From the NCBI RefSeq assembly GCF_022376445.1, contig NW_025955137.1, positions 1 to 64,000 of the forward strand: a stretch of DNA of 64,000 bases. Direction: 5' to 3'. Source of the stretch: Fomitopsis serialis (lineage: Eukaryota; Basidiomycota; Agaricomycetes; Polyporales; Fomitopsidaceae). This document shows, piece after piece, positions 1 to 11,245 of the stretch. Positions within the stretch are counted from its first letter, which is position 1. Every line of letters begins with the position of its first letter. The position numbers and the translations under genes are program-made. Under the pieces are notes generated by a model. That model made no database searches, was not told where the DNA came from, and saw nothing but the letters and a program-made list of their open reading frames with translations.

Positions 1-413
1 CTTGCGAGATGCCACTGTCGACAATCCACTGTGCAAAATCCCACTCATCTCTGCTAGAAAATGGGGCCCAGCTAGGTTTTTTTTCGATGGCTTGCTTTGC
101 GAGCCGGTCTTCGAAGACGGTGGGATGCCGTTTGAACTTATGGCCGGCAAAGGGAATCTGAGTAGCGACTATGGGTGGGATCATGACTAGAGGATGCCAA
201 AGAACCAGGTATGCAGAGATGCGAGTGATGAGGTTGAAGTACGAACAGTTGGCATCCACGTCTGACGCGTCAGTGCACAAGGGGTGACAAATCCGGTAAG
301 CCAACACCCTTGCCATCTCTCTTGTCTCCTGCGCGCTACCCCCATACTACATACACACTCATTTTCATCCGTCGACCCGTCCGCAGACTTGTTTTGGTAA
401 CCAACAATACAAC
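1..413. other. gene-free 5' edge
   Basis: An open frame of 62 codons crosses the left edge and ends at 190 on the plus strand. It could be the tail of a gene lying outside the window, but I recognise nothing in it. The rest is the presumed promoter and 5' leader of the DUF6532 gene that starts at 414. No TATA box is obvious. Confidence 0.3.
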
Positions 414-2707
414 ATGTCGGCGAGGGGGAGGCGGGGTCGTGGAGGGGGTCGTCCAGCAAGCACTAGACGTTCCTCGGCCCCAGCTGGACCTGGTAACGAA
501 AATACTCCTCCGGCAACAGCATCCCCGCCAGTCTCTTCGGCTCCGGAGAACTCGCGTCGACGTTCGTCTCGTACCATACAGGCAACCCCACATGCAGATC
601 CCGGTAAGAATGAGCATATGGTCGAGGGTCCACAAGGAATCTCACCTGATGTTTCGTCAATCTCAGCTCTTGTTGAGAACATGCGCCCCGGAAATGTTGC
701 ACATTCTGAACATCCAGATACAGCCGGGTTTTTCCAAGACGAAACTGATCTAGAACTGTCTCGCGAAGAACAAGCCCAGCAACGTGGAGACGAAGACACA
801 GTCGACGACACCTACACGGAATCGCGCGGCCGTGTGCGACGGCAACCTCCACACAGTACTGGGAGTGCTGCCGAGATTCCGGTACCTACGGTGCGTCTCT
901 GACTTGTTTCTACATTGCTATTGCTCAGTTTTGCATGAAGTTCACAGCACACGTGGCGGCGACAGCGGCTCGTGGCACCGGTACAAGCCAAACAACTGCA
1001 AGTCACGGAATCCCCTCTTACCGTTTGCCTACTATTCCCATCCCTTCGACGCCAGCCGGGCCTCGTCCTATTCGCTCAACAGTGACACCTGTCAGCGGTC
1101 AAGTACACGAGGCCTCCCAGATGGACACGCGTGCACTGGCGGCTGCTGTCCACTATACGAACGCCCTGTACGAATCACGAGCCCCCTCTCTGCCAGGCTC
1201 TACAGCTACGATGCCAGCCCACGCGCCAAACCGTGACGGTGTACCGACATCCGGTCAAATCATCGCTGAAGGTTCCTCCGTGATTGGGAACAAACGACCG
1301 CTCGATGGAGACACGGATGAAGCCGAGTCTTCTGCGGCCGATCGTCGCCGCCAACGCAAGGCACTCCATAATGCCAAACGTCTTCGTCATAGCGATTTGA
1401 AGGACGACTTGCTTACACGGCAGCTATTCAGGGATGCAAGCCTTGCGCTCAAGGTCCACTTCCTGACAGTCGAGCCATTCCCTTCGGTTGAAGACCGTGA
1501 GGAGGTCGTCACTGCGAAGTTCAATGCTGTCTTGAGGCAGCACTCCCTCGACGAGGGCACTCGTTCGCTCACAAAGCAAGAGTTCGATCTCGCAAGTATA
1601 ATTACATTCCGAAATTTCCGTGACACTAATTGAACCAATCCTCTCTTAGCTCAAGAACGAAGAGACCAAGGTGCGCTCTGCTGTCATCCGCGCCGTCATG
1701 CAGAAGCTCCCGGACAAATACGGACTCAAAGCTGTCCCGAAGTCGCCAGCTGACGCCGAACACAACAAGACGACCGTCCATTACCTGTTACACGGCAATG
1801 TACCACAGGTAGCAACAGTGTCGGGGCCCTCTGCATCCACTACTACCAGTATTCTCGGGCCTAGCGGAACGGCGTCAGGACGGGCGGCGACAAACGTGCA
1901 GCTTCCAGTCGAACAGACACCTCGCTTTGAGGTGCAAGGCGGCTGTTTCCATTTCTCGGTGAGCCTGCCACCACGACGAACTACCTACAGTCCCTTCTTG
2001 ACTTTGTATTGCTTCCAGAACCCGACGTCAAAGCAGGGTGCGTTTCGCAACCCAATCATCAGTGATGTCATCTTCGAGGTCTGTTTCGGTCACGGGCGCG
2101 CTCTGGGACCCGACCCGCTCAACAGAGAGCAATTTGATCCTATTCCGCACACTTTAATGGCTTTCGTTCTCACGGCGGTGGGTACCCTAGTCATTGACTC
2201 ATCTATTCCTTGCGAAGTCTCGTTACTGAATGCCTAATATCGCAGGTTCACCATGGCCTGAAGCGGTTCGCGACAGGGTACCGCAAAGATGTGTCATTCA
2301 CCAAATCGACCTACGACATATACGACGCTTTCCTCAACGCGCTCGAGCAGCTACGTCACGAACGCGCATGGACAAGCTACAGGCGGGAACTATACCACCT
2401 CGGGCTGTACGTACTGTTTCTTCATTGCATATGTGAGTCACTTATCAGGCGCATTCGTAGACGACACGCACAGGTGTATGTAGAACCGAATGCGGAAACA
2501 GCCCCTATCATCGCGCCAATGTCTCAAGAGCAAATCAGTCGCGAGATGCGCTCGCTCGCCGAGGAACTTGGAGGCGTAGGCGATGGGGATCCGCCGATTG
2601 ACGAGACAGTCGATCATACCACCAATGCCTCCGAGTCGATTATTCCCAGTCACTCCACGGATCGTATTCAGGACCATGGACCTCAGGCCCCTGTCGTCAC
2701 ATCTTGA
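414..2707 (+). CDS. DUF6532 domain protein (intact, six exons)
   Basis: Model: exons 414-890, about 941-1591, 1650-1958, 2019-2177, 2246-2410 and 2474-2707, all in phase 0, giving about 664 residues. The first acceptor is uncertain (929 or 941). The N-terminus is low-complexity and basic (R/G/S/P rich), with a K/R-rich patch just before the folded part, so nuclear location is plausible. The C-terminal part has the DUF6532 layout as I know it: a helix with LTVEPFPS, then a segment with FRNPIISDVIFEVCF, then PIPHTLMAFVLTAVHHGLKRF and a Y-x-Y-x-x-F helix. DUF6532 is common in Agaricomycetes and has no known function. Intron 2 uses a GC donor (GCAAGT at 1592). A gene of the same family lies at 54.0-56.9 kb. 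The family call is from memory of its motifs. Confidence 0.75.
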
Positions 2708-3040
2708 CATTAGGTACATATCTCTACTATCATTCTCTAGTTAGTGCTGGCACCTTGAACTGGGACTCGGATCGTAGGGTACTACTACGGCGACTCGGCT
2801 TAATGTACATACAGTATGCTAGTTTGGTTTGCATTGTCCTTTGCTGTTGGTAATAGACGACATACATTCGTTCGTTGCATTCAAGTCTGTGCCTGTACTG
2901 TCTTAGAATGGTGTTATTCGGTGTCTACTCATTAAAATCACCCAGGGTCTCGCTGCAATACCTCAATTCTCGAGTAGTACATGCTGGAGGTTCGATCTCT
3001 ACCTACTGTACGATCGAACTACACATCTCCACCGAGAGAA
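2708..3040. other. intergenic, junction with retroelement remnant
   Basis: Holds the 3' flank of the DUF6532 gene and the broken end of the gag remnant. Direct motifs such as CACATCTC recur at 3020-3120. No LTR with matching copy and no target-site duplication could be identified by eye. A GGTTCGATC string near 2990 resembles a tRNA B box, but no cloverleaf surrounds it. Confidence 0.4.
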
Positions 3041-4903
3041 TCACATCTCTATGAGATATCCTCCGCGAGTCAGTTGTTTCCATATGATCGCCACATCTCC
3101 ACGGTCTCGATGGCTCCATATGGTGCGTGACGGAGCCGCTGGAGAATGACCGTTTTCCTGATGACCGTGCTCGCCGCAGAAGTTGCACTGGTCTGAGCTA
3201 GGCGCGTAGCTCGCTCCACCACGGTCGTATCCCCCTCCGCGTCCGCCTCCCTGGCTATAGTCGTACCCTCCGGTCCCGGCCTGACCGTATCCTCCGGTCG
3301 TCTGTGCTGGCGGCGGTCCTCCGTATCCTCGGCCTCCGGCAGCCGGCGCCCCTCCTCCGTATCCTCCTCCTCCGCCCTTCATCATACTCATAGCTGCAGC
3401 AAACACACGCCCCAGCATAGCTTCGTCGACGGACTCGGTCTTTACTCCGTCCGTACCGCTTCCTCCGGGACTCCCCCCACCTGTACTGCTCGCTCCGGCG
3501 GCCCCTCCGTAGCTGACCGCGTCAAGACACTGCTGCGCGGCATCGTGCACCTGCTCCAGGGTGTATCCGTCCACCGGATCGACGGTCGGGTTACGTATCT
3601 CGACGCGACGGCGGATGGCCTCAGCGGACGCGTCCGTGAATCCAGCCATGTAGACCTTGAAGACCTGCGAATCGGATACGCGGCCATTCTTCTTCAGGTA
3701 CTTGGCCACCGGAAGGAACTTGCGGTAGTACTCCGCTTCGCTGGAACGCGTAGCGGTGCCCTCCGCCCTTGCCGTGGCCGACGCGGCCTCAAGGTCGCTG
3801 ACCAGGTAACGGGACGTACCATCCGACCCGGGGTACAGGGCCATGATGCTCTTCTTGTATTCGTCGAACGACGCCGGCGTAGGTACCTCGACCTCGTCCC
3901 ATAGCTCGGACTGGTCCGGCTTGAGGTAGCGCTTCGCGTAGTATACCTTCCGGGCGTCGTCCTCGACGCTAGCGATGGCAAAGAGTTCAGCGAGGTCGTC
4001 AAAGTAGCGTCGGAGGGAACGAGGTTGACCGTCAAAGGTCGGAGCAGCGCGATCGCCACGGACGGGCATGGAACGTACTGGTGGTGCGGCCATTGTTTCG
4101 GTGGGACGCGGAGGAAGGTCTGATGAGGAGAGGGTAGATGATGACGGGGCACGAGATTCGGGTATCGGAATGGGGGTCTGCTCGAGCTTAACGACGGGCG
4201 CCGTTGACTTGCTGTCGGAGGGAAGCGATAGGGCTCTCCTCCGGGTGGTGACGGCTAGCGGGATCGAGTCGCTCGATGATGACGTGGCAGGGGAACGGGG
4301 TGCTTCTACGGCCTCGAAGAATGAATACTCTCCGTCGCTGTCTTCGGAACGGTGCGGGGGTATGGCTTCTAACGCTGGCGCGGGCAGGGTGACGTTGAAC
4401 GGTGTGTCCGGAGAGTACTGTGCAACGGCGACCTCCTGTAAGAGGTTTCGCTTTGGTCCGCGCGGCGGCTGCTGCCTTGTAGGGATCGACGGCTGGTCGT
4501 TGTTACGCGGTTGCCTGGGAGGCAGCGTGACGAGTCACCAGAGGGTGTCGATGAGTTTTACCAACAAGCTATACCCCCTCGCGGTGGGCTCCAGTTGTGT
4601 AGGTTGCGAGTCTCCCGGGTCGAAAAGAGACCGGAAGGAATCGATGGTGTCGGTAGAAACGACGGGCGGGGGCTGTTGGCAAGCGGATGGGGAGGGGATG
4701 TGACGATTCGGGCCCGGAGGGGACGTACGAGCTCGGATACTCGCAGGGGACACTGTAACGCGGTCGGAGGAGAGTGGTGGAGTCGTCCCACAACGCAGGG
4801 ACTCAGAGTGAACGCGTAGAAACTCGTTGAAGCCGGATAAAACGCAGAGAGCCGGAAGGAAACGCGGTGCTCGTTGAAGGTGAACGCAGTGATCTATTCG
4901 CAA
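2940..4903 (-). mobile_element. Ty3-type retroelement fragment (gag region only)
   Basis: Boundaries are approximate. The left limit is where the zinc-knuckle frame breaks down and the right limit is the upstream open frame. The element is defined only by its Gag, and pol is absent from the window. Confidence 0.5.
3041..4534 (-). CDS. gag: Gag of a Ty3/gypsy-type retrotransposon, truncated element
   Basis: The minus frame is open from 4534 to 3041; the first Met is at 4093 (350 residues). The order is a Ser/Pro-rich leader, then the Gag capsid-like region as seen in Agaricomycete Ty3 elements (TFDGQPRSLRRYFDDLAELF, SELWDEV, IMALYPGSDGTSRYLVSDLE, YYRKFLPVAKYL), then a Gly/Tyr-rich linker, then a zinc knuckle start CNFCGEHGH. 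The knuckle lacks its last cysteine: the sequence reads ENGH where a Cys is expected, and the protein diverges right there. No protease, reverse transcriptase or integrase follows; the DUF6532 gene is on that side. Upstream, a TGA at 4535-4537 separates a further open stretch to 4903 in the same frame. This is therefore a gag-only remnant, or a domesticated Gag if expressed. Confidence 0.7.
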   Translation of the reverse strand, partial: LVTLPPRQPRNNDQPSIPTRQQPPRGPKRNLLQEVAVAQYSPDTPFNVTLPAPALEAIPPHRSEDSDGEYSFFEAVEAPRSPATSSSSDSIPLAVTTRRRALSLPSDSKSTAPVVKLEQTPIPIPESRAPSSSTLSSSDLPPRPTETMAAPPVRSMPVRGDRAAPTFDGQPRSLRRYFDDLAELFAIASVEDDARKVYYAKRYLKPDQSELWDEVEVPTPASFDEYKKSIMALYPGSDGTSRYLVSDLEAASATARAEGTATRSSEAEYYRKFLPVAKYLKKNGRVSDSQVFKVYMAGFTDASAEAIRRRVEIRNPTVDPVDGYTLEQVHDAAQQCLDAVSYGGAAGASSTGGGSPGGSGTDGVKTESVDEAMLGRVFAAAMSMMKGGGGGYGGGAPAAGGRGYGGPPPAQTTGGYGQAGTGGYDYSQGGGRGGGYDRGGASYAPSSDQCNFCGEHGHQENGHSPAAPSRTIWSHRDRGDVAIIWKQLTRGGYLIEM

Positions 4904-5153
4904 CGCAGTAGACGCAGTAAACGCAGGACACAGTCAGAAACGCAGGGAATCGCCGTTGAGCTCGCTCTCTACTCCTAGGTGGTAGGTAGGTAGGATCTCC
5001 CCCCGTCCGGTCCCCGGCTCCCTCCCTTATGTCCCCTCCGGCTCGCTATCCCACGCCCCCGCCTCGCTGGCACCCTTCTCCGTACTCACCCGTTCCCTCC
5101 GGTCCCTCTTAAGCCCCCTCCTTCCCTTCCTTTACCGTCTCCCGTCCAGTGCC

Positions 5154-5965
5154 ATGCCGTCCGATGCCCCACCCAATCCCTCCGCCATCGTCTACTCCAC
5201 TCGCTTCTACCGTCTTCTCGCTCTCCTCCGGGATGAACGAGTCGTCGAGCCGCGTCTTGTCGCTGACAGTCCTACCGAATGGTTGGCCTGGGCCCACGGC
5301 GCCCGCTGGATCATCGTGGGTGATATTCTTCTCGTCTATTCCCCGTCCGGCGGGCTGATCCTCCTTCCGGTACGTAGCGCATGCTCTTCGACTCCCGGGC
5401 GCGAGCTACCGCGCATGGCGACGCGTCCCTCCCTCTCATCCGCCGGTTCTCCGACGTCCAGGAACTGATCGACTACCTTGACCAGGTGTTCTCGACCATC
5501 GCGTCCGAGCATAGCGTCATTGGCGAGCCGTACCCTGCTATCGCCTGGTCCGCCAACCGCGTCGCTGTTGAGCAGTCCGATGTCGAAGTGGGCCGTCCGT
5601 TGCTCCCGGTCCGGTACCTCGAGAGGCCCATGCAGCTCTCCCCCCTCCGGGCTTCCTCCGACGGCCTCGACGCGCTCATCTCCCAGCTCCAGCGTTACGC
5701 TACCGTTCAACGTGACGCATCCGCCTCCTTTCAGTCCGAGGCCCAACACACCCGCCGTATTCTCTCCGCCCTGGCGTCCAGTGTTGCCGGCGTGCATGAT
5801 CGTCTTTCACGTGGCGTGTACGTTCCGGACGCTGACTATTCCGGCATTCCGTGTCGCCTTCAGTTCCCTCCGGCGCGTACTAGTGACGACTTCGAGGATG
5901 CGGGTGTCGAAACTGAGACCGAGACTGATTTAATGGATGAGGGGGAGAGTGTGCGTGAGGGGTAG
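5154..5965 (+). CDS. hypothetical protein divergent from gag
   Basis: Model: exon 5154-5369, intron 5370-5461 (GTACGT to CAG, 92 bp, phase 0), exon 5462-5965, giving 239 residues. I do not recognise the family. Exon 1 has short hydrophobic strands (RWIIVGDILLVYS). Exon 2 has helical, Gln/Arg-rich sequence (LDALISQLQRYATVQRD) and an acidic end (TETETDLMDEGE). The proposed intron itself reads as protein-like sequence in the downstream frame, so a one-base frameshift without intron is an alternative. The gene starts about 250 bp from the gag-side open frame, on the opposite strand. The two may share a promoter and may both belong to one mobile element. Confidence 0.4.
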
Positions 5966-6834
5966 TTCGTTCCTGTACCCTCCGGTGCCGTCCACGGCTG
6001 CCTCCGGTTGCCCTACCGAGTTGCTTTCCGGTCGTGCTGCCTGGGTAACCTATCCTTCGACATTCCTTCCGTGTGTAACGTCGTCTGTTGTCTCCTGTGG
6101 TCGTGTGCCCTATATCCGTTGGTTCCGGGCCTGCTCTGTGGGGCTTCCCCACAGCGCCCTCCGCCTAACCGTGCATGCTAACGTGTCTCGTCCGCAGGCT
6201 AGTGTCCCTGTGACACGCGTCCAGCATGCGCAAATGCGTGGACTGCGGTGCGTCTTCTGCGCTGTTCATCTCCGTACATCCAGCATTCCTGACGCGCGGT
6301 CCATCCTTCCGAGATGCTCATCCAGCGGAGCGTCGTTAACGGGCAAGCAAGCGAGAGCGGGCGGGTGGGCGAGCTCTCCAAGAGGCATGCAAACGAGCTG
6401 GTGGCGGCGTGAGTAGGCAGACGAGCAGGGCGAGTGTGCGAGCAGGCGAGCGAGAGTGAGCGGGTGAGGCCGGGCGCCAGACTGCCAGACAAGTAGGGCA
6501 CGACAAACTCAGTGCTCATCGATGCACCTAGTCAAGCATGGTACCTGATTACAGAGATCGTCAGTATGTATACAATGAATAGCTCACCTTCCGTAATTGT
6601 GTGTCCGCAAGCTTCCTTTGGTTCGCCACCCCTTGCCCCTCATCCTTCCATCTCTCCCTTGGTCTGCTGTCATTGCACTCGTGCTTGTTTTGCTCGGGCT
6701 TGTTGCAATCGGGCGCATTGTTTCCAGACTGGGGAGTGACACGGGTGCCTCTGGCACGTTGCTGTTGTCCAAGTTGGTGACCGCACCAGCACCGCAGGCG
6801 CGTCTGGCATTTGCGCGAGTGACAGGTACGGTCA
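5966..6834. other. gene-free stretch with low-complexity tract
   Basis: No convincing coding frame. Positions about 6340-6480 hold a purine-rich, GAGC/GGGC-type simple sequence that changes composition sharply from its flanks. The rest has no recognisable gene. Confidence 0.4.
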
Positions 6835-6885
6835 CGGGTCCGGGTTTGGTCCGGGTCACAGAAACGTGACCCGGACCCGGACCCG
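6835..6885. repeat. ACCCG-rich inverted repeat (hairpin)
   Basis: The left arm 6835-6859 and right arm 6866-6885 are reverse complements apart from a five-base insertion in the left arm. The loop is six bases. More ACCCG/CGGGT units continue to about 6925. The array sits at the border between GC-rich DNA and the CpG-poor block on its right, which suits the subterminal repeat of a DNA transposon. No transposase was found. Confidence 0.55.
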
Positions 6886-7020
6886 GGCATACCCGTACCC
6901 GGTACCCGCACGGGTTCCCACGACCCGTGCTCTGCACTATTACCAAGTGACTGGAAGTGCAGCAGCAGCTGGCTGGCCACCAGCAACAGGGTGCTTGCTG
7001 ATAGCTGGTCATTCCCAAGG

Positions 7021-9260
7021 TGTTGGCTATGAGATAGTTGTCTGGTTGAGGAAGTGATGGATCTCTTTGAGTTGGGCTGCAGAGCACTGCAAAAAGTCAA
7101 TTAGAGCAGCAGGTCATGAGCTGACCTTGTGTATAGCCCTGAGTCCACAGTAGCTTCACTGAGTTAATGAGTGCCCAGCCTGATGAGAGACCAGCTGTTT
7201 CTGAAAACCAGTAGTAGGTACATCAACCCTCATGTATTATGCAACACACCTGAGCTATTTCAAATCAAGTTACTCATTGGCTAACAAGCAAAAACCTGTG
7301 GTCAACCTCAGTAAGCTACCAAGATCACCTAAGGCCAATGAGAACTTTACCAAGGCAATCAGCAAGAAAGATCAAAGCTAGGGAGAAGAGCTCAAACTCA
7401 CATGTAAGGGCAATGAATGGATGAAGAACCTTAAGTTCCAGGAGTACAATACACAATACACTGCCAAATCTAGGTCCAAGCTCTACAATAAGTGATCTAT
7501 CTAAGTCATGATTCTACAAAATGAAGTGGCAACTACAATCCAAGTGTGAGTCCCAGTGATTAAGTATTATTCCACGACAATGACTGTCATATATTTTGGA
7601 TATTGTAACAAAGGTGCCCTTGAGATAAAGTCAAAGGTTGGAGGTCCAAAGTCCAGAGGAAATTATGACAGTCATTGTTTCAAAACAAATACTGACATCC
7701 ACAACCTAGTTATTGCATAAGACTTACTACTTACTTGACACGTAAACTGTACACCTTAGACATAAATTTGCTCCATTTTGTACACTTGATCCCTGCATTC
7801 ACAGATATTTCTGACCATGTCAATCTGTATATAGATTGCAGCGAGGCATAGATTGGTTGTATTCTCCACTCTAGAACACCTGATTCTGCTTTGGTGGCTT
7901 GTCAATCACTTAATGCAGAATTGTCAGCCATCTGTGGCAACTCTGTCTATGTGCGTTGCTGTTCATTGCACTGCATGGATCTGCATGGATAGCACAAATC
8001 TGAAAGCCCACTTATGATTCTACAAAAGTGAAATTCCTCTTAAGAAATCATTATCGATGAGACATATGGCCTGATATGCTTCAGAAAATTCAGACACCGG
8101 GGAGAGCCATGACTAGTCCCCGTGGTTCCCATGATATTGAGAGGCAAAGATGTTGTAACACATATGACAGAAGTGGATGAAATGAATGAAGGAACACTAT
8201 GTGTCATAGAGAATAATGGGGAAACCATCTGGAGCAGTGGCCCTGGCAAGTGTGAAGTTTGTCCTGATTTGGCAAGGCTGCCTCAGTCTCACCTCGGGCA
8301 TCCATTAAGTCTGAGTCACGTGAAAGTAAGACTTGCCCTCAAGTAATTGTCCGCAAAACTGTCACTCATAAGAAATTGAGGACTTGGGGAATGGAGAACA
8401 GAATGCAGAGTGCAGAGATAGAGTTGGAGGAAAGTTGGAGAAAGTGAGATAAGACTTAGAGGTCAGACAGATGTCCAGAGCTCAGGTGAGAGTTCAGAGG
8501 AGTCAATAGAAATAGGATAAATAAAATACTTGTTCTAGAGTACAATCTACAGTCTGAGCTTATCTACATCTGAGCTTATATAGACTAAATGTGGAAAGGA
8601 GACAATAGGAACATATTCAAGGATATAGAAAACAGTAATGTGTATCCAGAGATACAGAAACTCTGAGACAAGTGCAACAAGCTAAATGTGCAGAGGAACT
8701 AGAGACAATGTGGTATACTACTTCTAATGCAAGAAAAGACATAGTAAGCAAATTCAACAAGCTCAGATATCAGAGAAACAGCAACAAAAACAGACTTGGG
8801 AGCTAGAGATGAGCTTGGTAGCACAGAATGTGACAGACAAATGCACTCCTGCTTTCAGAAATGTTCTGACAAATTTGGCAAGTATTGTGTGGGTAGGTGC
8901 TGGTCCTGCACACTTGACACTGGTTTGACCTGGGCAGACACAGGTGGTTTGCTTTTAACTTCATGGAGATATTTCTGTGTGGCTGCACAGGGGGCCTTCT
9001 AGTCAACTTTCATATATGAAATTTTCCATATTTGGTAAAAGGGGCCATGTTTGTTGAGTCTTGAATGTGTGTTGTCCCTGGCACCAATATGTCCTGGACA
9101 TCAATAGCATTGATTGCCATCCTATAAACTAGGCTGAGGATACATACTACAAAACACTAATACACATTAACTCCATCCTACACATTCGGATGAGTCCATT
9201 GCATCTCAAAGTCCATGTACAAAATCATACCAATACAATAACGACAAAAGGGTGAGGGTA
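7021..9260. mobile_element. CpG-depleted, gene-free block (decayed repeat)
   Basis: For about 2.2 kb the sequence is AT-richer and contains by eye only about a dozen CpG dinucleotides, while TG and CA are abundant. The DNA on both sides is full of CpG. No frame longer than about 75 codons looks coding and no protein family is recognisable. The likely reading is an old insertion silenced by cytosine methylation that then lost its CpGs by deamination. The left border carries the ACCCG hairpin at 6835-6885. Confidence 0.55.
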
Positions 9261-9341
9261 AAAGGAGATAGTGATGAACTGCATGCGGAGATGTCGGATA
9301 GGCGGACATATGAGGACTTGCCCGTGGCGTTTTCTTCACAC

Positions 9342-10888
9342 CTACGCTGAGCTGCGGTGTTTCACGGAGTACTCAACCCACGCATACCACGCGCCGCCTG
9401 CAAGGGTGACGCATATCCCAAGCGCATTCGCAGGGGTGATTGTCAGGTGGAAGATGCCCACCGCACAGAGGATCGTCAGCGCCTGCTTCACGTTCGCTGC
9501 CACCACTTGTCAGTTCATCGTGTCAGGCTGACGTGTACTGAAGACACTCACCAGCCACCGTCATGTTCAGCGCCCCGACCTTCTTGTTCGCGCTCAGACT
9601 GACCACGTTCAGCCCGAACGCGATCACGCCGTTCCCCAGTATAACGAGTACGCGCCCACAGCCCGCCATCGTGTGCGGCACCAACGACGTACGCGCCTGC
9701 CCGAGCTCGCCGGATACGCACGCGTAGAAGAGACAGAGCGCGCAGGCGAGGGGTGACGTGCGCGTGAGGAGGTCAAGTGGGTGAAGGGCAAGGCGCGGGG
9801 GGACAGGGAGACGCGCCGAGTGTGGGCGGGAGCTGCTAGGCGAGGATTGGAGGACGTTGGTGTAGATAGTCTTGAGCGCGGCGAGGAAGGTGCCGAGGAG
9901 GGTGAGAAGGAGGCCAAGGAAGGTGAAGTAGTAATCGCCATAGGTGCTAAGGGTCAGTCAGTGGTCGGTCGGGTTAAGGAGAAGGAGAAGGAGAAGGAAC
10001 GTACGCGAGGGCTACGCCAGCCATGACGGGGATGAGGGAGAGTATCTTCAGGCGAGTGAACTGTGTGCCGAAGAGAAGCATGGAGAGGGCGGTAGTGAAG
10101 ATGGGCGTTGCGGCGCGGACGACTTGGTGGAACTAAAGGGAATGAGATTGAAGGCCAGCATCGATAGAGGGACTACGCACCGGAATGGTCACCATCTGCA
10201 ACGACACATTGCTTACCGCGATGTTAACCGCGTACAACACACCGAACGCCGCCAGTGCAGCCGATGACCTCGCGCTGAGTTTCGCAGGCACGTAGGTACC
10301 CCGTCTCCGTAAGGTCAAGCCTCCGAGCGTCCCACAGAGTGCGTGAAGCGCAGTTAGCGTGTACGGGAAGGGGAAGTGGACAAGAACCAGCTTGTTGTAG
10401 AGCGTCAGCCCGAGATTGAACGTGAAGTACAGGACGAGCCAGAACGCCTGAGTCTCCACGAACTGCGGTAGGGTGAAGAATTGGCTGCGTTTCGTGCGTC
10501 GGAGGGTGAGCCGTTTCGAGCTCTCGGTAGCGTACGGCGAGAGGACGGGCAGGGCGGGCGCCGAGCCAACGTCTGTAAGGATGGGTGATGGTGGGATAGA
10601 GCTGCCCAGGGATGTACTATGCGAGAAGCCCGGACGGTGTCGCGGCGAGCCATACGGCTTGTCTGACGACGAGGGCAGCGCATCCAAGGGCTGGAAAACG
10701 ACCGAGGTGGGACCGTCGTCGTGCAGCGCGCTGCCAAAAGCAGGTGCACGGTCGCGTACTTGAGATCGCAACGACTGCCAGCGAGAGCTGCTGAGGTCTG
10801 GCGAGCAAAAGAACGAGCCTATTCGCGGGCTCTGCGGGCGGTGCGCGGGCACGTCGAAGTGGTTGCTGCTGAGGCGGGCGGGGCGCAT
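9342..10888 (-). CDS. triose-phosphate/nucleotide-sugar type transporter (TPT/DMT superfamily)
   Basis: Model: exons 10888-10181, 10132-10005, 9946-9552 and 9496-9342, total 1386 nt, 461 residues, all junctions GT-AG. The protein begins with about 130 Ser/Pro-rich residues, then has the multi-span EamA/TPT core: FWLVLYFTFNLGLTLYNK, LTALHALCGTLGGL, AVNIAVSNVSLQMVTIP, FHQVVRAATPIFTTALSM, VALATYGDYYFTFLG and the typical C-terminal ANVKQALTILCAVGIF. Such carriers sit in Golgi, ER or other inner membranes and exchange sugar phosphates or nucleotide sugars; the substrate cannot be told here. The start at 10888 was chosen because upstream codons in this frame are Arg-rich and look like shadow. Another open frame from 11052 could supply an alternative first exon. 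The gene is divergent from the RING gene, about 360 bp away. Confidence 0.88.
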
Positions 10889-11245
10889 CGCGAGGCTGAG
10901 AAAAGACAGACGAGGGTGGGCGCGAGGCGGATGTCGTGGGCGATGACGGGGATGGCGGCGAGGACGTCCAGCGCGGTGCTGGCGGCGATGAGGGAGCCGA
11001 GCTCGACGTGCGCGACGACGGAGGACAACATCCGCTTTAGGAAGGTAGTCACGTGGTATCATTATGTGGCCACCCACAAACTCAAAGTCTGCGGTTTCTT
11101 TCCAGCACTCATCTGCTGCGTTCTGCGGTTGTCAACTGCGCTCGTTAGGAATCCGTCGCAACAGTGAATACGACTGCACACGACTTGCGAAAGCGTGACG
11201 CAGCGCTGCTTCTGGCGACTCGGACAGACGACGTACCTCCTGTCA

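Noticed and set aside
2980..3010. possible tRNA (GGTTCGATC)
   Set aside because: No acceptor stem, D-arm or anticodon arm can be folded around it.
7021..9260. RIP (repeat-induced point mutation) as cause of the CpG loss
   Set aside because: Classic RIP of Ascomycota targets CpA; here CpA/TpG are enriched and CpG is lost, which fits methyl-CpG deamination better.
10889..11077. N-terminal extension of the transporter to 11077
   Set aside because: The added 63 residues are almost only Arg, Pro and His, typical of an out-of-frame GC-rich leader; homologous sequence begins later.
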